Shown here: piece by piece, positions 37,894 to 46,660 of the stretch
How the letters are laid out: each line of letters begins with the position of its first letter
Position numbering within the stretch: position 1 is the stretch's first letter
Source of the DNA: Janthinobacterium lividum
Lineage (GTDB): Bacteria > Pseudomonadota > Gammaproteobacteria > Burkholderiales > Burkholderiaceae_D
Assembly (NCBI RefSeq): GCF_023509035.1
Contig: NZ_CP075583.1
Location: 3,906,001-3,970,000, forward strand
DNA: 64,000 nt
Reading direction: 5' to 3'
Notes under the pieces: model-generated
The model's input: only the letters and a program-made list of their open reading frames with translations
What the model was told of the DNA's origin: nothing
Databases searched by the model: none
Position numbers and translations under genes: made by a program

Positions 37894-38811
37894 TTGAAGA
37901 CACCTGAGATTGGCATCGCCATCGTCGCGCCGGGCGGTTGTGCGCCCGACGAAGCGGCACTGGCGCGCGGCATCGCCCGCTTGCAGGCGCAAGGCGCCAC
38001 CGTTCACAATTACTACGACCCCGAGCACACATTCCAGCGTTTCGGCGGCACGGATGCGGGGCGCCTGGCGCAACTCCATGCCGCAGCTGCCGACCCGGCC
38101 GTGCAAGTGGTGATCGCCTTGCGCGGCAGCTACGGCATCAGCCGCATCCTGCCCGAGATCGATTTCCAGGCCATGGCCGACAGCCGTAAACTGTTTGTCG
38201 GTTACAGCGATTTTACGGCCTTCCATATGGGCTTGCTGGCGAAAACGGGCCGCGCCAGCTTTGCCGGCCCCATGGTCTGCGACGATTTCATCCGCGACGA
38301 GCCCGAGCAATTTACGCTCGATCAACTGTGGTCGTGCCTGGCCGGTCCCGCCCACGCGGTCACGGGCACTTCCGTTGGCAATCCTCAGGTCGAGGTCACG
38401 GGTAAATTATGGGGCGGCAACCTGGCCATGCTGGTCCACTTGCTGGGCACGCCATATTTCCCCGAGATCGATGGCGGTATCCTGTTCCTGGAAGACGTCA
38501 ATGAACACCCGTACCGGGTCGAGCGCATGCTGCTGCAATTGCTGCACGCCGGCGTCATTGGCCGGCAGCAAGCGGTGGTGCTCGGTGACTTTTCCGGCTA
38601 CAAATTGAGCCCGATGGACAAGGGCTACGATGCCGACGCCATGCTGGCCTACGTGCGCGAACGCTTGCCTGTACCCGTGTTGACGGGGCTCGAGTTCGGC
38701 CATATCCGCCGCCGAGTCACCTTGCCGTTCGGAGGCAAGGCGCGGCTGCGATCGGATGCGTCCGGCTTCAGCCTGACGGTGACCGATTACCCGACCCTGG
38801 CGCGCCCCTGA
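37894..38811 (+). CDS. ldcA: Muramoyltetrapeptide LD-carboxypeptidase (peptidase S66)
   Basis: The 305-residue cytoplasmic serine peptidase has the likely triad Ser105 (FVGYSDFTAFH), Glu200 (ILFLEDVNEHPYRVE) and His270 (LEFGHIRRRVTLPFG). It removes the terminal D-Ala from murein tetrapeptides during peptidoglycan recycling. The start is a TTG at 37894, chosen because the family N-terminus (IGIAIVAPGG) begins at once. It lies 33 bases after the hydrolase gene and just before a DUF418 gene on the same strand. Confidence 0.9.
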   Translation: MKTPEIGIAIVAPGGCAPDEAALARGIARLQAQGATVHNYYDPEHTFQRFGGTDAGRLAQLHAAAADPAVQVVIALRGSYGISRILPEIDFQAMADSRKLFVGYSDFTAFHMGLLAKTGRASFAGPMVCDDFIRDEPEQFTLDQLWSCLAGPAHAVTGTSVGNPQVEVTGKLWGGNLAMLVHLLGTPYFPEIDGGILFLEDVNEHPYRVERMLLQLLHAGVIGRQQAVVLGDFSGYKLSPMDKGYDADAMLAYVRERLPVPVLTGLEFGHIRRRVTLPFGGKARLRSDASGFSLTVTDYPTLARP

Positions 38812-38837
38812 ACGCCGTAAACGCCAAGCCCGGCAGG

Positions 38838-39995
38838 TTGCTGCAGCTCGATGTGCTGCGCGGCATCGCCGTGTTTGGCATCTTGCTGGTGAATATCTGG
38901 GGCTTTGCCTGGGGCACGATTTCCTTGCGCTACGGCACCTTGCCGGCGCAGCCGCCCGTACTCGACCAGCTCGTCATTTTTCTGGTCGCGGCGCTGGCGC
39001 AATTCAAGTTCTATCCCATCTTCGCGTTTCTGTTTGGCGCCGGCTTTGCCTTGCAGACACGTTCCCTGCAGCGCCAGCTGGGCGGCTGGGAGGCCGCGCA
39101 AGCCGCCTACCGGCGCCGTTTGCGCTGGCTGCTGGCATTCGGCCTGCTGCACGGTTTCCTCATCTGGAGCGGCGACGTGCTGACCTCGTATGCCGTCGCC
39201 GGGATGCTGATCCTGCCCCTGGCATCTGCCAGGCTCAGCCGCGTGCGCAACCGCGCGTGGTTGGTAGCGGCCGGTTTTTTGCTGTTCATGTGTCTGCTGA
39301 TTCCCGTGGGCCAGCAGGGCGGCGCGCCGGATATCGCGCGCGATCTGCAAGGCTTTGCGGACCGCTACGCCATCTACACGCAAGGCGGCGCGTGGGCCGT
39401 GGCCAAGCTGCGCGCCAACGATTTCCTCGTGTCCTTGCTGTACGCCGCTGTCATGCTGCCGCATATCATCGTGCTATTCCTGCTGGGCATCTTGTCCGTG
39501 CGTTGTGGCTGGCTGACGCAGCCGCAGCGCCACCAGCGCATGTGGCGCCGCGTGCGTGCCGTGGGACTGGGCGCGGGTTTGCCGTTCAGTCTGCTGGCAG
39601 CGGGCGCCATCGCCTGGCAAGTGGCTGACCCGTATCAAACCGTTTTCGACACGGCCCTGTTCGAAGTGGGCCTGTTCGCCGGCGGCCCCGTGCTGGCGGC
39701 CGGCTATGTGGCCGCATTGATGCTGGCCAGCCCTTTCATGCTGCGCTGGCTAGGCGCATGGCTGGCGCCCGTGGGACGCATGGCGCTGAGCAATTATTTG
39801 TTGCAATCGCTGCTCGGCACCTGGCTGCTGCAGGGGCCGGGCCTGGGCTGGGGCGCCCGTTTGCGTCCGGTCGAGATGCTGGGCCTGGCGGCAGTGCTCA
39901 TGGTGGGGCAAGTGCTGCTGAGCCGCTACTGGTTACAGTATTTCCGCCAGGGGCCGATGGAAGCGCTGTGGCGCCGGCTGGCGCGCCTGCCTTAA
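38838..39995 (+). CDS. DUF418 family membrane protein (YeiB-like)
   Basis: The protein has about ten membrane helices and the DUF418 pattern: LDVLRGIAVFGILLVNI at the N-terminus, FYPIFAFLFGAGFALQ, and a C-terminal MALSNYLLQSLLG. Its function is unknown; relatives are inner-membrane proteins related to acyltransferase-type folds. The start is uncertain. A TTG at 38838 is the first standard codon, but sequence typical of the family (LNAVNAKPGR) extends back to a CTG at 38808 that overlaps the ldcA stop. It is convergent with the YedK gene and overlaps its 3' end. Confidence 0.85.
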   Translation: MLQLDVLRGIAVFGILLVNIWGFAWGTISLRYGTLPAQPPVLDQLVIFLVAALAQFKFYPIFAFLFGAGFALQTRSLQRQLGGWEAAQAAYRRRLRWLLAFGLLHGFLIWSGDVLTSYAVAGMLILPLASARLSRVRNRAWLVAAGFLLFMCLLIPVGQQGGAPDIARDLQGFADRYAIYTQGGAWAVAKLRANDFLVSLLYAAVMLPHIIVLFLLGILSVRCGWLTQPQRHQRMWRRVRAVGLGAGLPFSLLAAGAIAWQVADPYQTVFDTALFEVGLFAGGPVLAAGYVAALMLASPFMLRWLGAWLAPVGRMALSNYLLQSLLGTWLLQGPGLGWGARLRPVEMLGLAAVLMVGQVLLSRYWLQYFRQGPMEALWRRLARLP

Positions 39996-40707
39996 TCCGT
40001 TCCCCAGTCAAATGCGCCTTGCGCTGCGGCTGTTGGCGGTGCCTTGGCCTTGGCGGATGGCACCAGTGGATTATCGACGGCATGCCACTCGAACAGGTCC
40101 GTATCGAGCATGCAGGTGCGCGCCAGGTGCAGCGCTTGCTCGGGAGCGAGTGTGGGATCTAGCCAGCGGTGCGCGTCTTCCAGGCTGACGGTCACGGGGC
40201 GGCGGTCGTGGATATCCACCATGCCGCCCAGGCTGTCGGCCGTCACCAGCACGAAACCGGCTTCCTCGCGGTTGACCTTGTACGGCCCGAACTGGGCCAA
40301 CGCCAGCAGGAACAGGCGCGCGCGATCCTTGCGGTGGATGTGCCAGGGCTGCTTGCTGCCTTTCTCTCCCGTCCATTCATACCAGCCGGAAACGCTAACG
40401 ACGCCGCGCCCTGCGCGCAGCAAGGGCTTCCAGTAGGCGCCAGCCAATTTTTCCAGACGGGCATTGATGGCGATGGGAATTTTTTCTTGCCGGGGGCGGG
40501 CACGGCTTGCGCGGCCCAGGCGGGGCGGTAGCCCCAGAAGACATCGTCGACCCGGTGCACACCATCCTGGATGTGCAAGATGGGCCGGTAAGTGCCGGGC
40601 GAAACGTTCAGGTGCGGCTCGGCTTCGCTGTCGAACACCGCATCGGTCCAGCCGAAGGACGACGCCATTACGCGCGCCGTGTCATTTTGATCGAATCGTC
40701 CACACAT
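39992..40707 (-). CDS. yedK: SOS-response-associated peptidase YedK/HMCES, one frameshift
   Basis: About 238 residues after repair. The conserved N-terminus MCGRFDQND gives the catalytic Cys2, which crosslinks to abasic sites in single-stranded DNA; later motifs include WGYRPAW, SVSGWYEWTG and VDIHDRRPVTV. The protein protects abasic sites at forks. The frame breaks in a T run at 40480-40485; one added base restores IPIAINARLEKL, which matches the family (AINAR...). The frame loss is most likely a sequencing indel. Confidence 0.85.
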
Positions 40708-40854
40708 GCTGAAATCATACCCGATCGCCCGGCGCCGCGCGGGCGTGCGCGTGCGCGCTTCCTGTGTGTGGTCAAACGTACAGACTGTGGGCGGCAACTG
40801 GCGCACAGTGGAGGCCAGTCAGGTTCCTGACGTTATTCTTATATCGGAGGAATT

Positions 40855-41076
40855 ATGTCTTTTGAAAATCCCACCATCCACAAAGGTTTTATCATCAGCG
40901 CCACGGCCAGCCAGCGTCGCGATGGCCGCTGGGTTGGCTCGTATGTCAGCCAGAACCAGGCGTGTGGCGCGTATGCGGACACTTGTGACTATGACGATTG
41001 CAGCAACGAAAAAGAAGCGCAGCAACTGGCACTGTCCATCGGCTGGCGACTAGCCGATGGCGTGCCGGTACGCTGA
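40855..41076 (+). CDS. Small hypothetical protein
   Basis: The 73-residue protein has an ordered N-terminal part (HKGFIISATASQRRDGRWVG) and three cysteines (ACGAYADTCDYDDCSN). It has no signal peptide. A TCGGAGGAATT site gives the ATG strong support. The DGRW.G pattern resembles the 101-residue gene at 41402-41707 (EKDGRYRGM), so the two may be distant relatives. No function known. Confidence 0.75.
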   Translation: MSFENPTIHKGFIISATASQRRDGRWVGSYVSQNQACGAYADTCDYDDCSNEKEAQQLALSIGWRLADGVPVR

Positions 41077-41082
41077 GCGGCC

Positions 41083-41328
41083 TTAGCGCTTGCCGCGCAG
41101 GGCCAGCAGCAAGCCTGCGAACGGTAGCAGCAGGGCGGCACCCAGCCGTACGGAGGTCAGGGAAGCGATCTCCACGCCCAGCACATGGGGCAAGGCCAGG
41201 AGCAACAGGGGGGCGGGCACGGCAATCGCGAAGAAAAACAGGTACCACGAGTAGCCATTTTTCTTCGCCAGCAAGGCGATCAGCGCGCAGCCGACCAGAA
41301 AGACCAGCGGTAAATTCACAAATTCCAT
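41083..41328 (-). CDS. Small inner-membrane protein
   Basis: The 81-residue protein has three predicted membrane helices (VNLPLVFLVGCALIALLA, WYLFFFAIAVPAPLLLLAL and AALLLPFAGLLLALRG) and a basic C-terminus. It belongs to no family I recognise. It is convergent with the gene ending at 41076. Confidence 0.7.
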   Translation of the reverse strand: MEFVNLPLVFLVGCALIALLAKKNGYSWYLFFFAIAVPAPLLLLALPHVLGVEIASLTSVRLGAALLLPFAGLLLALRGKR

Positions 41329-41401
41329 GGTTCTGAGTTTTCATCCGGGAAAGCGCGTCATTATACGCGCCAGCCCGGGTGGTCGGATGGGCTTGCCAGC
41401 G

Positions 41402-41707
41402 TCAGTTGCCGATGAAATCCGGCGGCTGCGGCGTCTGTTTGCCCGCCAGCGGCGCATCGGCTGGCAGCAGCGCGTTGATGGCGCCGTTATAGATGAGTTC
41501 CTGAGCATACGCCGACGCCTCGATCAAGGCCGCATGCACGGATTTGAAACTGCTCAGCGTTTCAATCAGCACGGGCTTGGCGTACACCTGCAGCGTATCG
41601 CCGCGCTTGGTGATCAAGATCATGCCCCGGTAGCGCCCATCCTTCTCCAGCGCCCCCGCCACATGAAATTCATAACCCCTGATCTGGTGTTTTTGTTCCT
41701 GATCCAT
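41402..41707 (-). CDS. Hypothetical protein
   Basis: The 101-residue soluble protein starts MDQEQKHQIRGYEFHVAGAL and contains DGRYRGMILITKRGDTLQVY; the C-terminus is Pro-rich. I have seen related small proteins of unknown function in Janthinobacterium-like genomes. GGCGGGTGAC lies upstream of the start. No signal peptide. Confidence 0.7.
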   Translation of the reverse strand: MDQEQKHQIRGYEFHVAGALEKDGRYRGMILITKRGDTLQVYAKPVLIETLSSFKSVHAALIEASAYAQELIYNGAINALLPADAPLAGKQTPQPPDFIGN

Positions 41708-41816
41708 GTCACCCGCCTCCAGACCTGACTGTCATGGCCCAGACCTTTTCTACGCGTATTGAACGGTCGAGTCTTTGATCTGATCAATACTGTCAGCCAT
41801 GGTTCAACTAGCGTCA

Positions 41817-42023
41817 TTACCCAGCGCGAATGGCGCGGATCTGCTGGGCCGTTTCCTCGATTTCCCGATACGCTTCCTGGATATAGCCATTGATCGGATG
41901 CCCATCCATCCACTCGAAATAGGCGCGCTCGTCGTGTTTGATGGCAAAAGGGACGTGGTGATCGCGTATTGACTCGGCCGTTTCGCGCACCAGCGAGGCA
42001 AAAAGAAGCTCCAGAGTTTCCAT
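41817..42023 (-). CDS. Small hypothetical protein
   Basis: The 68-residue helical, acidic protein begins METLELLFASLVRETAESIR and contains FEWMDGHPINGYIQEAYREI. No known domain. The ATG at 42023 has AAGGTG 8 bases upstream; an ATG at 42044 is possible but lacks a site. It sits between two unrelated genes on the same strand. Confidence 0.65.
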   Translation of the reverse strand: METLELLFASLVRETAESIRDHHVPFAIKHDERAYFEWMDGHPINGYIQEAYREIEETAQQIRAIRAG

Positions 42024-42124
42024 GATGGTCACCTTGCGAGACATGAATGCAGAGTGACGAATGTAGCACAAAGTGGAGCTTGGTCCACGCCGCTTGCCGT
42101 GGCGTGCGCGGGGATTGCGCGGTT

Positions 42125-42694
42125 TCAGGCCGGATGACCGATATGCTCGTACAGGATCACGCAGCCGATGACGATCAGCACCAGGCCACCCACGAGTTCG
42201 GCGCGCCGTCCCGCCACCGTGCCCAGCACGCGGCCCAGCATCACGCCCAGCGTCACCATGACGAAGGTGGAAAAGCCGATGGCCGCCGCCGTCACGACGA
42301 TATTGGCGCCCAGCAAAGCCAGGCCCGCGCCGACCACCATGGCGTCGATGCTGGTGGCCAGGCCGGTCACGGCCAGCACCCAGAACGAGTGCGATTGCGC
42401 CGGCGCTTCGTCCTCGTCGGCGTCGCCAAGGGCGTTGCGTATCATCAACAACCCGATGATGCCCAGCAGGCTGAAAGCGATCCAGTGATCCCACGCTTCC
42501 ACGTAAGGCGCTGCCACGCTGCCCAGGGCCCAGCCGATGATGGGCGTGATGGCTTCGATGACGCCAAAGATCAGGCCCGTGCGCAGGGCCTCGCGCCATT
42601 GCGGCTTGTGCAAGGCGGCGCCCTTGCCCACGGCGGCCGCGAAGGCATCGGTGGACATGGCAAGGGAGAGGGCGGCGGTGGCGGCGAAATTCAT
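42125..42694 (-). CDS. mntP: Manganese efflux pump MntP
   Basis: The 189-residue protein has six membrane helices. The first bears the signature [17 protein letters not shown] and the fourth [20 protein letters not shown], the internal repeat with metal-binding aspartates. It exports Mn(II) across the inner membrane. The ATG at 42694 starts the family N-terminus. An open frame continues upstream for 46 codons, including a hydrophobic stretch, but this lies in the probable leader. The upstream neighbour on this strand is uppP. Confidence 0.93.
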   Translation of the reverse strand: MNFAATAALSLAMSTDAFAAAVGKGAALHKPQWREALRTGLIFGVIEAITPIIGWALGSVAAPYVEAWDHWIAFSLLGIIGLLMIRNALGDADEDEAPAQSHSFWVLAVTGLATSIDAMVVGAGLALLGANIVVTAAAIGFSTFVMVTLGVMLGRVLGTVAGRRAELVGGLVLIVIGCVILYEHIGHPA

Positions 42695-42877
42695 CGTTGG
42701 CTTTCTGTAAAACCTGGCTGGGATGATAGTTAACACAATAACGCCTAAGAAAACCGTAGCGAGCGGAAGGGAGTTATGGTCGAGAAGCGCAACTGTACGA
42801 AGGTACAGTGAGCATCGCAGGCCGTAAATCACGACGCGCAGCAGGTTTGATAGGTGTTTAACGCAAACCCGGCGATT
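42695..42877 (-). promoter_or_regulatory. Leader region of mntP with a stem-loop
   Basis: A 183-base leader precedes mntP. It contains a 7-base hairpin ACTGTAC/GTACAGT (42792-42809) with a 4-base loop. In other bacteria mntP is often controlled by a yybP-ykoY Mn riboswitch; I do not see its GGGGAGTA-type core on the coding strand. The region may still be a cis-acting RNA or an N-terminal extension of the gene. Confidence 0.35.
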
Positions 42878-43732
42878 TTACCCTAGGTACAGCACCACCA
42901 AGGAGGCCAGCAGGCAATACGCGCCAAAAAAATGCCAGCGGCCCTGTTCCAGCCAGCGCGACAGCCAGCGCAGGGCCAGCAAGCCGGCCAGGAAGGAAAG
43001 CAGCATGCCCAGCAGGCTAGGACCGAGCAGGTGCAGCAGGCTGTTGCCGTGTTCCAGATGGTCCAGGCTGCCATTTGCCACGGCTTGGTAGAAGCGCCAG
43101 CCTTCCTTGACCAGCACGGCAGGCGTCAGCACCACGGCCAGGGCAAAGCTGAATTCCTCGGCACGGCGCTGCGGCACGCCCATGGCGATGCCGGCCGAAA
43201 TGGTGGCGCCCGATCGGGAGAACCCGCGGAATGGCAGGCACAGGCCTTGCACTGCGCCGATCACCATCGCCTTGCCGATGGACAAGGTGCCGTGCTGGCG
43301 CGCTTGCAGGCGCGACGAAGCGATGATCAGCACGCCGGCGGCGGCCAGCGCGGCGGCCATCAGTTTTGCGTTGCCAAACAGGTGTTCGATTTCAAAGCCG
43401 GGCGCATCCTTGCTCATGACGTGGGTAATGCCTTTCAGCAAGCCAAAGCCGACGAGGCCCGTCAGGGCCGTAGCGGCCACGAGCAGCAGGACATTGCTGC
43501 GGAAGGCGGTGGCCGAACTGAAGTACGTGGCGCGCCAGGATTTCCAGAAATACACGATGACGGCAAACATGGTACCCGTGTGCAGCATCACCAGCAGCAT
43601 GGTCAGCTCAGGCGATGTGGGGTCCAGGCCCATCAGCTTTTCCGCCATGATGACGTGGGCGGAGCTGGACACGGGCAGCAGCTCGGCGAAGCCCTGGACG
43701 ATGGAAAGAATAAATAGTTGAAAAAAACTCAT
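42878..43732 (-). CDS. uppP: Undecaprenyl-diphosphatase UppP (BacA)
   Basis: The 284-residue membrane enzyme has the two UppP motifs: GFAELLPVSSSAH (residues 14-26, with the catalytic Glu/His region) and LPFRGFSRSGATIS. It dephosphorylates undecaprenyl pyrophosphate so the lipid carrier can be reused for peptidoglycan; loss raises bacitracin sensitivity. Note the first motif reads FAELLPVSSSAH rather than TEFLPISSTGH, the variant typical of betaproteobacteria. mntP lies downstream. Confidence 0.93.
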   Translation of the reverse strand: MSFFQLFILSIVQGFAELLPVSSSAHVIMAEKLMGLDPTSPELTMLLVMLHTGTMFAVIVYFWKSWRATYFSSATAFRSNVLLLVAATALTGLVGFGLLKGITHVMSKDAPGFEIEHLFGNAKLMAAALAAAGVLIIASSRLQARQHGTLSIGKAMVIGAVQGLCLPFRGFSRSGATISAGIAMGVPQRRAEEFSFALAVVLTPAVLVKEGWRFYQAVANGSLDHLEHGNSLLHLLGPSLLGMLLSFLAGLLALRWLSRWLEQGRWHFFGAYCLLASLVVLYLG

Positions 43733-43828
43733 GGATATCTGTACTCGGGCGGGGGAAGAAGGGTTGCCGATTTTACCCGCCAGATGCGGCGGGCACGCCC
43801 CGCGCCAGATTACAGTTTGTCCATCTTG

Positions 43829-44686
43829 TTATTGGCTGGCTGCTCCTTGCGGCTTGAACACGGTGCGGAAAGCCCGCAAGGCTGCCGGGTGATAGATCGT
43901 GCCATGGCTTTCTTCCGGCATCTTTTCCAGGTGCCATTGCAAGCCGGGTGGCGCTTGTTTTTGCAGCACCTCGGACAGGTGCTGCACTTCGATGGCGATG
44001 CCCGCTTCGCTGCTGGACGCCAGGTACAGGCTATGCTTGCCTGGCGCGCCTTTCGCCAGCAGGGCTGCCGCCTGGCGCGGCAGGGCGCCATGATTCCACC
44101 ACAGGCTGGGGTCGAACGCCAGGTAATGGTCGAACAGCTGCGGTTCCAGCAAATAGGTTTCCACCACGAACAGGCCTGCCAGCGATTCGCCGACGATGGC
44201 CGTCTCGCCCGTCGTGCGGTAACGGCGCCTGACTTCCGGCATCAGCTCATCACGGATAAAGGCCCGGTAGGAAGACGCGCCGCCCACTACGGGGGCGATC
44301 TTGCGGTCTTGCACATTCTCGGTCGGGCCCGTCAAATCGCGCCGTCGCTGCGTGTTTTGCATGCCGACCAGCATGAAGGGGCGCATCGTGCCATTTGCCA
44401 CCGACACTTGCAGCAAGCCGGCCACGTGTAAAAAGTCTTCGGCCACGCCGCCGTCCGGCATGTACAGCACGGGCAAGGGCGCGTCTGGCGGTGTATCCCA
44501 GGCGCGCGCCATGTACACATTGATGTGGCGCTTTTCCTTAAGCGCTTGCGAATCGATGACAAAGCTTTCGCCGATGACCAGCGGGGTGGCTGCGCTGGCG
44601 GCGGCCGGTACGGCATGGGCAAGGTGAAAGGGGCTGGACAGCAGCAGGGCGGCGGTGAGGTGCAGTGCAAGGCAAGAGTGGCGCAT
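43829..44686 (-). CDS. Secreted alpha/beta hydrolase of the esterase D/Fes-like group
   Basis: The 285-residue protein has a signal peptide (MRHSCLALHLTAALLL...AHA) and an alpha/beta hydrolase domain with LPVLYMPDGG as the oxyanion region and nucleophile motif IVGESLAG. YLAFDPSLWWNHG is typical of the esterase D / Fes-IroE group that cleaves acyl or siderophore esters. The ATG at 44686 has CAGGAAA upstream; the longer frame from 44740 lacks it. The substrate is unknown. Confidence 0.85.
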   Translation of the reverse strand: MRHSCLALHLTAALLLSSPFHLAHAVPAAASAATPLVIGESFVIDSQALKEKRHINVYMARAWDTPPDAPLPVLYMPDGGVAEDFLHVAGLLQVSVANGTMRPFMLVGMQNTQRRRDLTGPTENVQDRKIAPVVGGASSYRAFIRDELMPEVRRRYRTTGETAIVGESLAGLFVVETYLLEPQLFDHYLAFDPSLWWNHGALPRQAAALLAKGAPGKHSLYLASSSEAGIAIEVQHLSEVLQKQAPPGLQWHLEKMPEESHGTIYHPAALRAFRTVFKPQGAASQ

Positions 44687-44771
44687 GGTTTCCTGTGATA
44701 AGTAGTGGATCGATGGCATGTACTCGTATAGACATGCCATCGGGCAATTCTATCTTATCTTTGAAACAGCC

Positions 44772-45413
44772 TTACCTGATCGTCAAGAGTTTTCGCTCGC
44801 GCACGATACCCGCCTTGTCGACCGTGTAGGCGACCAGCAAGGCGCCATCGTCCGCGCAGGCATGGCAGCTCTTCAGGGGCGTAGAAAACAGCACGCTCTG
44901 GCCGCCATCACCGGTGGCCGTGCTGCCGACGAAGTCGGCGGGCGCAAACGGGACAGAGTCTGGATGGGCGGCGGCAAAGGCGCGCCAGGCCGGTGTGGCG
45001 CGGTCTTCCTCGCGCACGGAGTCCTCATCGACGTCGATGGCCGCGCCATCGCTGCCGATCAGGATGGTGCCTTCATTCGTGTTGGCGCGGAATGGATAGG
45101 TGACGGTGGCCAGGGCTGCCTTGCCCAGCGGGCGCCAGGCGGAGATGAAGCCCGCCTTGTTTGCCTTGACCAGCATCATGGCGGCGGCGATGGCTTGCGG
45201 ACGCGCGCCGACGCGCTGCATGGTGCGCAGCATGCAGACGTCGGGGGCGGTGGGCGACTCTTCGCTGCGGCAGGCCGACAGCGAGCGCTCCTGCCACACG
45301 GCGCGCGCATCGATGGGGCCTGTCGGTTGCGACTGGGCATGGGCCGCCTGCATGGTGGCCAGAGCGGAGAAAACAAGTAAGGCGAAGCCGCGGCGGGAAA
45401 ATCGTGTGGGCAT
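44772..45413 (-). CDS. Hypothetical exported protein
   Basis: The 213-residue protein has a signal peptide (MPTRFSRRGFALLVFSALAT, cleaved after AAHAQ). The mature part contains four cysteines (around LSACRSEE, DVCMLRTM and SCHACADDG), likely to form periplasmic disulfides. I do not recognise the family. The ATG at 45413 is preferred to the TTG at 45437 because the signal peptide then starts normally. Confidence 0.7.
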   Translation of the reverse strand: MPTRFSRRGFALLVFSALATMQAAHAQSQPTGPIDARAVWQERSLSACRSEESPTAPDVCMLRTMQRVGARPQAIAAAMMLVKANKAGFISAWRPLGKAALATVTYPFRANTNEGTILIGSDGAAIDVDEDSVREEDRATPAWRAFAAAHPDSVPFAPADFVGSTATGDGGQSVLFSTPLKSCHACADDGALLVAYTVDKAGIVRERKLLTIR

Positions 45414-45515
45414 GGGGGCTTTCAGTAGCGGAATCAAGTAAGCGTTCGATTATAGGAGGGGGCCGGCGTGCTTGCGCGCACGGCTGGCCTTGCTGCCAGC
45501 CGGCTTGCGCCTCGC

Positions 45516-45896
45516 TTAACGCTTCTTTGCCGCCGCCTGGCGCAGCGCCTTGGCTTCCTGCTTGTTGCGAATGTGGGGGCGCGTGGCCAGCTCCGCCTTG
45601 ACGGCGGCGATGGCGGCGCCGAACTGCTGCTCGGCCTGCGCCGGGCTGGCGCCTGCATAATCGTGCTCGTTGGATTGCGCCGCACGCAGCCGGCGCAGCA
45701 GTGCCAGCAACTGCTTGCCGTGCAGGCTGGCCAAGTCCTGCGCCAGCACTTGCTTGACCAGCGCGCCTTCCACATGGTCGGGGTCGAGCAGGCGCAGCAG
45801 GGCCAGGCCTGCTGGCTGGGCGACTGGTGTCAGTTTGGGTTTATCCACCGGCAGTTTATAGATGAGTGAAGGATTACAGGTATTCCCAGATTTCAT
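45516..45896 (-). CDS. Hypothetical basic helical protein
   Basis: A soluble protein of about 126 residues that ends in a basic tail (RQAAAKKR). It is helical and Ala/Leu-rich (LASLHGKQLLALLRRLRAAQ). The start is uncertain: the ATG at 45896 lies inside the 3' end of the neighbouring gene, and a GTG at 45845 would give a shorter product. No ribosome site decides it. No family recognised. Confidence 0.55.
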   Translation of the reverse strand: MKSGNTCNPSLIYKLPVDKPKLTPVAQPAGLALLRLLDPDHVEGALVKQVLAQDLASLHGKQLLALLRRLRAAQSNEHDYAGASPAQAEQQFGAAIAAVKAELATRPHIRNKQEAKALRQAAAKKR

Positions 45897-46563
45897 CAAA
45901 GGTTTCGCGCGCGAAATCGTTGCGCCAGGCTTCCGAGTTCTTTTCACGGCTGACGGGAAATACGGCGCGCCAGGTCTGCTTCGGCGAGCTGGTGTAGGTT
46001 GCGGCGATCTTTTTCAGGCCGGCCGTGCATTGCTCGACCTTGCAGCCGCTCTTTGCCAGTTGCTGGGCTGCAGCCGCCCATGCCACTGGCACTTTGACGA
46101 CCTGGCATTCGAAGCTGACGGCGGCCGTCTGCATGCCGTTTTCCACCGTCACGGGGTCCGCTTTGGTGGCTTGGCACACGGCGCCATTCTTGGCGGCGAT
46201 GACATTCGCTGCCAGCAGTTCGGCGGCCGGCTTCACTGCCGCTTGCATGGCGGCCGGGAACAGGTCGGCGATCAGCTTGCCAGTTTCCGTTGGGAACTTG
46301 GCGTCCGCTTCCTTCAGGCCGCTGTACGACGCATATTCGGCGCTCTGGTGGCCCGCCAGACGCGTGGGGCGCAGGTAGGCGTTGAGCTTGGCGACGCTGG
46401 CTTCATCCTGGTTGATGATGGTCTTGATGTACAGGTTGGCCACGTCGGCCGGCGCCAGCTCCACGGCTGTCTCAGTGGCGATAGCGGGCTGGGCCAGCGC
46501 CACGGCAGCTGCAAAGGTGGCTGCCAGCAGGGATGTGCGTGAGGTTTCTTGTGTTTGATGCAT
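45874..46563 (-). CDS. Hypothetical exported protein
   Basis: The 229-residue protein starts MHQTQETSRTSLLAATFAAA with a signal peptide ending AIATE. The mature part has four cysteines (VCQATK, FECQVV, SGCKVEQCTAG) and is helical. I do not recognise the family. The ATG at 46563 has GGAG 8 bases upstream; the in-frame codon at 46659 does not. The next gene's ATG overlaps its end. Confidence 0.72.
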   Translation of the reverse strand: MHQTQETSRTSLLAATFAAAVALAQPAIATETAVELAPADVANLYIKTIINQDEASVAKLNAYLRPTRLAGHQSAEYASYSGLKEADAKFPTETGKLIADLFPAAMQAAVKPAAELLAANVIAAKNGAVCQATKADPVTVENGMQTAAVSFECQVVKVPVAWAAAAQQLAKSGCKVEQCTAGLKKIAATYTSSPKQTWRAVFPVSREKNSEAWRNDFARETFDEIWEYL

Positions 46564-46660
46564 GTATTTTCTCCACGATTCGATGTCAGGCGCCAAAAGA
46601 TGCCTAGCGGCAATTCTGGCGCGCGCATTATATATGGTGAAACTCATAATGTTGCGCACT

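Noticed and set aside
42695..42877. yybP-ykoY Mn riboswitch before mntP
   Set aside because: No GGGGAGTA-type core on the coding strand; kept only as an unclassified leader.
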